DNA of 41,012 nucleotides from Tannerella sp. (GTDB taxonomy: Bacteria; Bacteroidota; Bacteroidia; Bacteroidales; Tannerellaceae). The position numbers were made by a program, and so were the translations under genes. The notes under the pieces were generated by a model. It saw only the letters and a program-made list of their open reading frames with translations. It was not told the DNA's origin and did no database searches. The number at the start of each line of letters is the position of its first letter. The first letter of the stretch is position 1. This document shows positions 1-5,141 of the stretch, one piece after another. The stretch lies in NCBI GenBank assembly GCA_031272455.1, contig JAISTS010000077.1, forward strand, positions 1 to 41,012, in the 5' to 3' direction.

Positions 1-656
1 ATTTTCTGTATTGTCTTAAATTCATTGTACCACGATTGAATAACAGCACGGTAAAACTCTGTTTCATACAGTTTGCCCGCCGTTAAATCGGTATTCAGTT
101 GCTTATTGAGGCGTTGCCGGTATCTTAATTCATACCTCAAAAGATTGCAGCCCTGCCAAATTTCAGGTATTACAACGCCTTTTGCCGTCGCCTCTTTGGT
201 TTTATCGTAAAAGATAATTTGCCGTTGCCGATTGTCGTAATACAGCGTGTCGGTAGTGGCTTGTATCCGCTTAAAACGTGGCTTGTCGCCTAAATGACTG
301 TAATAATCGGCGGGCGGGCGTTTGGTCGGTATAATGGTTGATACATCCAAACGTGTAACCCGCGCCGCGTCTATATTCAGGTGCAAATTGTCGCTTAACT
401 GTTCAATCGCCTGTTCTGCATCGCGCCTCGTCAATGTATGCAAATTATCCCCAAAATAATTCTTTGCCAAACTGCCACTCAAATAAATGCCTCTTTGGGA
501 AACATTTATGAAATAGTCGCCCGATTTGCCGCTGTAACTGTAACCCGCCCGCTCGTTTTGCTTTTCTGTAATTTCAGACAAACAGGGTTTCATATCAAAG
601 TTTTTGCCCTCTGATATATTAACCCTGTCTATCCAAAAATTTACACTGTCAAACAT
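1..656 (-). CDS. Probable phage/plasmid rolling-circle replication protein (gene II/X-like), partial
   Basis: The frame opens with ATG at 656 and runs leftwards off the window after about 218 residues without a stop, so the C-terminus is missing. Visible landmarks are MFDSVNFWIDRVNI at the start, an ARVTRLDVSTIIP segment near the middle, IIFYDKTKE, and LLRYELRYR. This order (R-x-D strand, YDK-x-x-E, then an RxELR-type strand) matches my recollection of the gene II/X (CRI) family of filamentous phage and small plasmid initiators, which nick the plus strand to start rolling-circle replication. The stop of the preceding gene lies 42 bases upstream, so the two are probably co-transcribed. I cannot point to the catalytic tyrosine with certainty. 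An unrelated element-borne DNA-binding protein remains possible. Confidence 0.5.
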   Translation of the reverse strand, partial: MFDSVNFWIDRVNISEGKNFDMKPCLSEITEKQNERAGYSYSGKSGDYFINVSQRGIYLSGSLAKNYFGDNLHTLTRRDAEQAIEQLSDNLHLNIDAARVTRLDVSTIIPTKRPPADYYSHLGDKPRFKRIQATTDTLYYDNRQRQIIFYDKTKEATAKGVVIPEIWQGCNLLRYELRYRQRLNKQLNTDLTAGKLYETEFYRAVIQSWYNEFKTIQK

Positions 657-698
657 AATGCCTTGTTACAAGTTTTCTGTTACAAATACAACTTACTA

Positions 699-1217
699 TT
701 AAGCACTTTTACTTTTTGCCGCCTGTCTGATTTGTTCCAACGCCTCGTTTAATTGTCCGTCGGCTAACTTTGCAGCGTACCCGCGTATCAACTGCCTGCC
801 TTGTGGAACAACTAAAATTTCAATCGTATTCAGGTCGGGGGACATTATAAACAAGTAACCGTCTGCTCTGTTTTCAAAAAACAGATTGGGCTTACTGCCT
901 TTTTTACCGTTTTTGAGTTCTTTTGTTTGTGGCGGCTCGCCGTGTCCGATTAACGTTTCCCCGATTTTCAGATTTTCCAAATACACACTGCTAAAATTGA
1001 TACTGTCTTTGCACTGTAAGCGCGTTTCCGCCGTGCTGTTTGGGTTGCACTTGTCGTTCCGTTGGTAAAACATCACAATTTCATTTTTGGCGTTTGTGAT
1101 TGATTGCAGCGGCTTAAAATAGCCTGCTTGTGCCGTTACTTTATATCGGGGCGTTTTGCTTTCCGCGCCGTTTCTTATGGTTTGGCGGCGTTCCATTTTC
1201 AGATAACAACTAAACAT
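699..1217 (-). CDS. Element-borne hypothetical protein, 172 aa
   Basis: I do not recognise this protein. Its ATG (1217) lies inside the last codons of the HTH gene, an 8-base overlap that suggests translational coupling. A second ATG at residue 8 (1196) is possible. It has no signal peptide or membrane segment and is rich in Lys, Asn and Gln. The middle has a Gly/Lys stretch (KNGKKGSKPN), followed by a hydrophobic IMSPDLNTIEILVVP segment and an amphipathic, Ala/Gln-rich C-terminal helix. Its place between the HTH gene and the replication initiator would suit a replication accessory or DNA-binding protein, but that is position-based inference only. Confidence 0.6.
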   Translation of the reverse strand: MFSCYLKMERRQTIRNGAESKTPRYKVTAQAGYFKPLQSITNAKNEIVMFYQRNDKCNPNSTAETRLQCKDSINFSSVYLENLKIGETLIGHGEPPQTKELKNGKKGSKPNLFFENRADGYLFIMSPDLNTIEILVVPQGRQLIRGYAAKLADGQLNEALEQIRQAAKSKSA

Positions 1218-1515
1218 TTTTACCCCCTTTCTTTCCTTTGGTTACACAATACGTTGCCGCCTCTGTTTCCAACTCGTCGGTGGCCTTAACGCGGCGTTTC
1301 AAGCACCACTCCTCAACCTCTGATTTGTCAAAGTAAGTCAGTTTGCCGCCGTCCGATTTGTAGTAAGGTATTTCCTTGTTCATTACCTTTTTGTACAAAT
1401 GGGACTTGCTTAACCCTGTCAGCAATGCACAATCGGACATCGTGAGGGCTTTCTTTGCACCTAATAAAGTCAGGTTTTTGAGTTCCTGCAACTCGTTAAA
1501 AATTTGTTTTTCCAT
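1210..1515 (-). CDS. Excisionase-like helix-turn-helix DNA-binding protein
   Basis: A 101-residue protein whose centre (about residues 22-72) is a MerR/excisionase-type winged helix-turn-helix of the HTH_17 kind. The helices LTMSDCALLTGLSKSHLYKK are followed by the wing IPYYKSDGGKLTYFDKSEVEEW, with the usual pattern of ending the wing on Y-F-x-x-x-E-x-x-x-W. In Bacteroidota elements such proteins sit beside the integrase and act in excision or in switching on replication and transfer genes. It heads a second transcription unit behind the terminator at 1664-1707, with a -7-like box at 1634-1641 and a leader of roughly 110 bases. Its product could bind the repeats near the integrase promoter, but nothing shows this directly. 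Confidence 0.75.
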   Translation of the reverse strand: MEKQIFNELQELKNLTLLGAKKALTMSDCALLTGLSKSHLYKKVMNKEIPYYKSDGGKLTYFDKSEVEEWCLKRRVKATDELETEAATYCVTKGKKGGKNV

Positions 1516-1633
1516 ACGATTATAATTTTTTGTATGGTTGCTTGGCTCGGTCAGGCGGGTAGGCGTTACACTCCCGCCGCCGTGCCTGTGTCATCCCTCA
1601 ACGTGGTAACGCTCGCGTATCGGTTTGACGGTG

Positions 1634-1641
1634 CAAAGGTA
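1634..1641 (-). promoter_or_regulatory. -7 box for the HTH/Rep transcription unit
   Basis: On the minus strand this reads TACCTTTG, the Bacteroidota -7 consensus. A TTG-like -33 element is only found at a short 15-base spacing (1657-1659), inside the T-run of the upstream terminator. The leader between here and the ATG at 1515 contains a 7-bp inverted repeat (1563-1569 with 1606-1612), so the mRNA may be structured. Confidence 0.45.
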
Positions 1642-1663
1642 CAGCCTGCAAAAGGGCAAAAAA

Positions 1664-1707
1664 ATATCTGTATATCTGATTTTTGGCGGTGTCAGATATA
1701 CAGATAT
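1664..1707 (-). terminator. Terminator with a perfect 16-bp stem, between the two element operons
   Basis: Positions 1664-1679 and 1692-1707 are a perfect 16-bp inverted repeat with a 12-base loop. On the minus strand it lies just after the stop of the 455-residue gene and is followed by seven Ts, so it fits intrinsic termination. Each arm also contains the word ATATCTG twice in tandem, giving four half-sites in all. An additional operator role is therefore possible. Confidence 0.75.
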
Positions 1708-1722
1708 ATGAATATCAATATG

Positions 1723-3090
1723 TTATATTTCTTGTCCTGTCTGTCTTATGATGGTTTCCAGCTCATTATGATACTCTGATATAATTGGGCGTTTCAGATT
1801 GCCCCTGCTGTCTGTTAGGTCAGTATAATTATTTGCCTTAAATTCAATCCCAAAGGTGCTTTTGAGTAGTTTTTTATCCTTAATTATACTGTCAGGGTAT
1901 CCCAAAAGGCAAAGCAAATCAAGTAACGACCGCTTGTTTGTAATTAGTCCGTGTGTGGTGCTGTTTGTCTTAATCCATTTCAAAGGTCGTGCCGCCGCGT
2001 TTTCAATAAATCCTGCTTGCTGTAATGCCTGCAAAATATTGTCGGGGATTGTCAGGCATTTAGGCTTTGTCGCTGTTTCTGCTTGTTGAGGCTCGGCGGA
2101 TTGCTCATTGGAAAATAACCGCTCTTGTACAATTTTGCCAATTTCAGTAGAATACAGGTATCGGCAAAGCGGTTGCAAATCCTCTTTATCCTTTTCACCC
2201 CATTTGTAATAACAAAACCATAGTTCTTTTTCCATTAATCGCAACATAATCCACGTGTATAAATCACACGCTTCATTATACCCGTCGTCGCTCTCGTTTA
2301 TGTTTATTCCCTCAAACCATCGGCAAAGCCCCTGCAATAACAGTATTTGCCAAATCAAACCTAAGCCCACCACCTCGTCAAGGCTCTTTATTGTGTCTCT
2401 TATTTTATTTCTTACCTTGTTTGGCGCGGTCGTATTGTCTTTAATGAATATAACAAGTTTATTTAAAATGCCCAAAAAGACTGGTTTTAAGTCGTCGCTG
2501 ACAATCTTACTGCCTATTATTCCATATTGCTGCAACTCTCTGTAATACGGCTGCAAACTGCATTTCAAGCCGTATGCCTCAACCATAAGAAAATCATCGT
2601 CGGCTTCATCCTCAACGGGTATTTCTGTAACATTGGAATACAAGCCCTTGCCCTCTTTCAGGTCTGACAATAGCGTTTCATCAATAATATCGCTCATAAA
2701 GTCAGGGCAAATGATACGGGGGGTTGCAAAACGCCAACCGTCGTGGGCTTGTTCTTGGGGCGTTGAGGCTATCAAAATATTAGCGGGGTGGTCTGGCAAA
2801 GACAGACTTTGCCGCTGTATCTCTCTGGCTTGCTGCTCTATCTCTCTGTATTTTAGAAAATCACTTACAAAAGCCTCATCATCGGCAAAGCCAGCCCGTT
2901 TTAACGCCTCATCAATAACATCGCCCGTTACAAGCGGATATGCCAAATTACCCCTATCCCCTACATAGTTCCTGTCTCTTATCAAATCGGCTATTATAGT
3001 GTAAACCTCATCAAATTCAGGTCGGTTGTACTTTCCCGCCTCTTTGTTAAGTTCATTATACCTCTCTGCTAAATCTTTGTATGTTTCCAT
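1723..3090 (-). CDS. Element-borne hypothetical protein, 455 aa
   Basis: I do not recognise the family. The protein appears soluble, with no signal peptide. The N-terminal part is acidic and helical (METYKDLAERYNELNKEAGK). A central part rich in Trp, Tyr and Leu includes WQILLLQGLCRWFEG and WIMLRLMEKELWFCYYKWGE. After a Gln/Ala/Thr-rich linker, a basic C-terminal domain of about 100 residues contains LNCLLGY-like leucines and ends NELETIIRQTGQEI. It starts 13 bases after the integrase stop, so it is almost surely co-transcribed with it, and it is followed at once by a strong terminator. Genes in this position next to integrases of Bacteroidota elements are common and usually uncharacterised. 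Confidence 0.7.
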   Translation of the reverse strand: METYKDLAERYNELNKEAGKYNRPEFDEVYTIIADLIRDRNYVGDRGNLAYPLVTGDVIDEALKRAGFADDEAFVSDFLKYREIEQQAREIQRQSLSLPDHPANILIASTPQEQAHDGWRFATPRIICPDFMSDIIDETLLSDLKEGKGLYSNVTEIPVEDEADDDFLMVEAYGLKCSLQPYYRELQQYGIIGSKIVSDDLKPVFLGILNKLVIFIKDNTTAPNKVRNKIRDTIKSLDEVVGLGLIWQILLLQGLCRWFEGININESDDGYNEACDLYTWIMLRLMEKELWFCYYKWGEKDKEDLQPLCRYLYSTEIGKIVQERLFSNEQSAEPQQAETATKPKCLTIPDNILQALQQAGFIENAAARPLKWIKTNSTTHGLITNKRSLLDLLCLLGYPDSIIKDKKLLKSTFGIEFKANNYTDLTDSRGNLKRPIISEYHNELETIIRQTGQEI

Positions 3091-3103
3091 AATGCTGTAT
3101 TGA

Positions 3104-4288
3104 TTAATCTGTTAAACCGTCTAACTTGCTGACCGCGTCCCGCTTGTTTTTGTCAATGACCTTTGCATAAATCTGGGTTGTCTGTATGTCAGAATGTCCC
3201 AAAAGTTTGCTGACCGTCTCAATAGGCACGCCCAAAGACAGTAACAGGGTGGCGTTTGTGTGCCGCCCAACATGGAACGTTACCCGCTTGGTTATCCCCG
3301 CCGCCAATATCCAACTTTTCAGCGTCTCGTTTGTGTAGCCGTTGTTTGACAGTGGAAAAATTCTGTCTTTTGCCGTCGTTCCCTCTCTGTCGGGCAAAAA
3401 CTTTAACGCCTCGCCTGACAGTTGCAAATTTTCAGGCTTGCCTGTCTTTTTCTGGGTGTAACGGATTACCTGTTTGCCCTCGTTATCGGTTTGTAGCCTG
3501 TCCCACGTCAGGGCTGTTACATCTGAAAACCTCAACCCGCTGAAACATGAAAACAGAAAAGCGTTTTTAACTGTCGGCTTCCTGCACGGCGTTTTAACTA
3601 ACTGCCTGACCTCGTCAATAGTCAGGTATTCCCTGTTATCAAGTTGCCGCTTGGGGCGTTCCTGAGGTGATACCATAGCAAACGGATTACTTTGCAATAT
3701 GCCGTCCCTGACCGCCCTGTTTAACGCTACATTCAGCGTTTTAATGTATGTGTACTTGGTGTTTTCTGACAGTAAGCCGCTTGTAAACGTTTCTGATACG
3801 CCTTTCTTATAGACGCGGTTTGAGGTTGTATTCAGGTATTCCAAAAAGCCGCTGCAATATTCCTTTGTAACCTGCTTAAACGTCGTTTGCTCGCCGCTGT
3901 ACTGTTTCAGGTGCTTTATCAAAATATTATAGACTTGTTGCTGCCCTCTGACAGTTCCCGCCGCCTGCTGTTTCTCGGTGGCTATGGCTTGCAGATAGTC
4001 AATAAGCCGTGCCTTTTGTTTGATGTTAGAAAACTTAAAACCGTACCCGCTGTTTTGCAGTTCCACAATCTTTGCCGACTTAACGCTGTTTGCCAACGCT
4101 AACATATCGGCGTTTTGCTGTTTGTCAATAGGGGTAATTTCTGGCACAAGGTAGAGTTTCAAAAACTCATACTGCCTTTTGCCATTGCTGTAATAGTCCA
4201 GATATATGGACTTGTTGCCGTTTGATAGCGTCTTAAAACGGACTTTGATAGGTTCTTTTGCCTTTGGCTGTTTCTTTTTGTTGCTCAT
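3104..4288 (-). CDS. Tyrosine recombinase / integrase
   Basis: Catalyses site-specific integration and excision of the element. From the chosen start it has 394 residues: a Lys-rich N-terminal arm-binding part, a SAM-like core-binding domain (about residues 95-205), and a C-terminal catalytic domain. The active-site set is complete: Arg253 (in SGLRFSD), Lys280/281, His339 and Arg342 (HVGRH), His365 (LLGHSD) and the nucleophile Tyr374 (TQIYAKV). The frame is open back to 4360. I chose the ATG at 4288 because a textbook promoter (-7 at 4318-4325) lies between the two, and the upstream 24 residues would be an implausible hydrophobic leader. The length and domain order match integrases of Bacteroidota conjugative and mobilizable elements. 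An inverted repeat over the promoter suggests self-regulation or repression. Confidence 0.93.
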   Translation of the reverse strand: MSNKKKQPKAKEPIKVRFKTLSNGNKSIYLDYYSNGKRQYEFLKLYLVPEITPIDKQQNADMLALANSVKSAKIVELQNSGYGFKFSNIKQKARLIDYLQAIATEKQQAAGTVRGQQQVYNILIKHLKQYSGEQTTFKQVTKEYCSGFLEYLNTTSNRVYKKGVSETFTSGLLSENTKYTYIKTLNVALNRAVRDGILQSNPFAMVSPQERPKRQLDNREYLTIDEVRQLVKTPCRKPTVKNAFLFSCFSGLRFSDVTALTWDRLQTDNEGKQVIRYTQKKTGKPENLQLSGEALKFLPDREGTTAKDRIFPLSNNGYTNETLKSWILAAGITKRVTFHVGRHTNATLLLSLGVPIETVSKLLGHSDIQTTQIYAKVIDKNKRDAVSKLDGLTD

Positions 4289-4304
4289 CTCTGAAAAATT
4301 TTTG

Positions 4305-4329
4305 TTGTTACCGGCTGCAAAGGTAACAA
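4305..4329. promoter_or_regulatory. Inverted-repeat operator candidate over the integrase promoter
   Basis: TTGTTACC (4305-4312) and GGTAACAA (4322-4329) are perfect 8-bp inverted repeats 9 bases apart. They cover the -7 box and the expected transcription start of the integrase gene. The right arm is the same word that recurs in the array at 4467-4519. Confidence 0.55.
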
Positions 4330-4348
4330 TAAAAAATAACATAACAAA
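4318..4348 (-). promoter_or_regulatory. Integrase promoter
   Basis: On the minus strand TTTG (4348-4345), a 19-base spacer, then TACCTTTG (4325-4318). This is a full match to the Bacteroidota housekeeping promoter. Transcription should begin near 4311, giving a leader of about 23 bases before the ATG at 4288. Confidence 0.7.
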
Positions 4349-4466
4349 AGAAAACAACAAAAAAATGTGTGCTTTTTCCTGAAATATTTTTATCTGTCTG
4401 ATTATCTAAGTAATAACAAATGCAAGTAACGTTATCGAGTAACTATAACCTGAAAAAAAGCCGTCG

Positions 4467-4519
4467 GGTAACAAAAATTTTGGTGTCGGGTAACAAACGG
4501 GTAACAAACAAGTAACAAA
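4467..4519. repeat. Phased GGTAACAAA direct repeats near the integrase
   Basis: The word GGTAACAAA (last copy AGTAACAAA) occurs at 4467, 4489, 4500 and 4511. The last three are spaced exactly 11 bases apart and the first is 22 bases before the second, so all lie on one DNA face. Looser GTAAC copies sit at 4426 and 4439. Such arrays suit arm-type integrase sites or iterons. Confidence 0.65.
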
Positions 4520-4525
4520 AAAAAG

Positions 4526-4550
4526 CGGTACAAAAGAAAAATCTGTACCG
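4526..4550. terminator. Possible bidirectional terminator
   Basis: A 7-bp stem (4526-4532 with 4544-4550, CGGTACA/TGTACCG) and an 11-base loop are flanked by an A-run on the left and seven Ts on the right. This fits intrinsic termination in both directions and could insulate the element from host transcription. Confidence 0.5.
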
Positions 4551-4665
4551 TTTTTTTGTCTGTTCTGATAACTTGTAAAACATTGTAATACTGTCGTTTT
4601 ATTATCATTTCTTTATATCTTTTCAGGTTGTTGTTTTCAGTGGATTTTTGGGGGTAGGCTTTTCA

Positions 4666-4709
4666 AACAAGTAAGCCCGCGCTTTCGCGCGAGCGTCAAC
4701 TTACTTGTT
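4666..4709. repeat. Long hairpin at the probable element edge
   Basis: AACAAGTAAG (4666-4675) and CTTACTTGTT (4700-4709) form a 10-bp perfect outer stem. Inside it a GC-rich 5-bp stem (4678-4682 with 4687-4691) forms a second hairpin. There is no T-run on either side, so it is not a normal terminator. It could be an attachment-site feature, a replication or transfer origin hairpin, or part of a small RNA. Confidence 0.5.
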
Positions 4710-4868
4710 CTTGACATTGCTTTAAAACGTGGAATGTTTCTAAAGGCAAGAACTTTGCGTTTAACGCCGTTTTCGATATGTCTGGTGCGCCTTGGTGCGC
4801 TTTGGTTTGCTACATAAGCTGTTGTTTTTAGTTTGTAATTGAGTTGCAAAAGTAGAAAAAGTTTCCGG

Positions 4869-4904
4869 ATATTTGAAAATTTTTTGAGGAAAATTTTCAA
4901 ATAT
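4869..4904. repeat. AT-rich 15-bp perfect inverted repeat
   Basis: Positions 4869-4883 and 4890-4904 are perfectly complementary around a 6-base loop, followed on the plus strand by a run of Ts. It may be a terminator of rightward transcription or a protein-binding palindrome. No gene immediately upstream would need it. Confidence 0.5.
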
Positions 4905-5096
4905 TTTTCTGATACATCTAAATATACAGTGTTGAAAAGGGATTTCGTGATGAAAAATATTTGCTGATTTTTACTTTTTTTACTTGCAAACTAAAAAAAG
5001 TCGTACCTTTGCAGACCAAACTTTGCAAAAATCGAAAGTTTCGTCTGTAAAATGAAACAGATAGAATGACAATTTGTTGCAAAAATCTCGAAATTA

Positions 5097-5128
5097 TTGA
5101 GATGAGTAGGAAATAATGATTATATTTG
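5097..5128 (+). promoter_or_regulatory. Promoter candidate for the GH95 gene
   Basis: TTG (5097-5099), 21 bases, TATATTTG (5121-5128), only 13 bases before the ATG, so the mRNA would be nearly leaderless. A second candidate is TTG (4984-4986) with TACCTTTG (5004-5011), which has a short 17-base spacer but would leave a normal leader. Confidence 0.4.
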
Positions 5129-5141
5129 CGGTAAAAAAATC

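Larger units (their letters stand above)
1..4710. mobile_element. Right-hand part of an integrated mobile element (integrase, HTH, RCR-type Rep)
   Basis: All five genes here point leftwards: tyrosine integrase, a 455-residue unknown protein, an excisionase-like HTH protein, a 172-residue unknown protein and a probable rolling-circle replication protein. None resembles the chromosomal genes that follow, and the coding DNA looks more AT-rich by eye than the genes after 5142. An integrase at the extreme right edge is usual for integrated elements. The right boundary is not defined: no tRNA is seen nearby, and a duplicated att core cannot be identified because the left end is outside the window. 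I place the edge loosely after the hairpin at 4666-4709. It could be an inovirus-like prophage, an integrated plasmid or a mobilizable island. Confidence 0.7.
4289..5141. other. Gene-free junction region between element and fucosidase gene
   Basis: No convincing gene is seen. It holds the integrase promoter, the GGTAACAAA array, a terminator-like hairpin, a long hairpin at 4666-4709, a short GGTGCGC direct repeat near 4785-4801, a minus-strand TACTTTTG box near 4847-4854, an AT-rich 15-bp inverted repeat at 4869-4904, and promoter candidates for the fucosidase gene. The attachment junction must lie somewhere here. Confidence 0.6.

Noticed and set aside
4289-4360. Extended integrase start adding 24 hydrophobic residues
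   Set aside because: The integrase promoter lies inside this stretch, and the added residues have no counterpart in the family.
4637-4900. 87-codon leftward open frame over the junction hairpin
   Set aside because: It runs through two inverted repeats, has no family resemblance or sensible start context, and its codons are explained by hairpin sequence.
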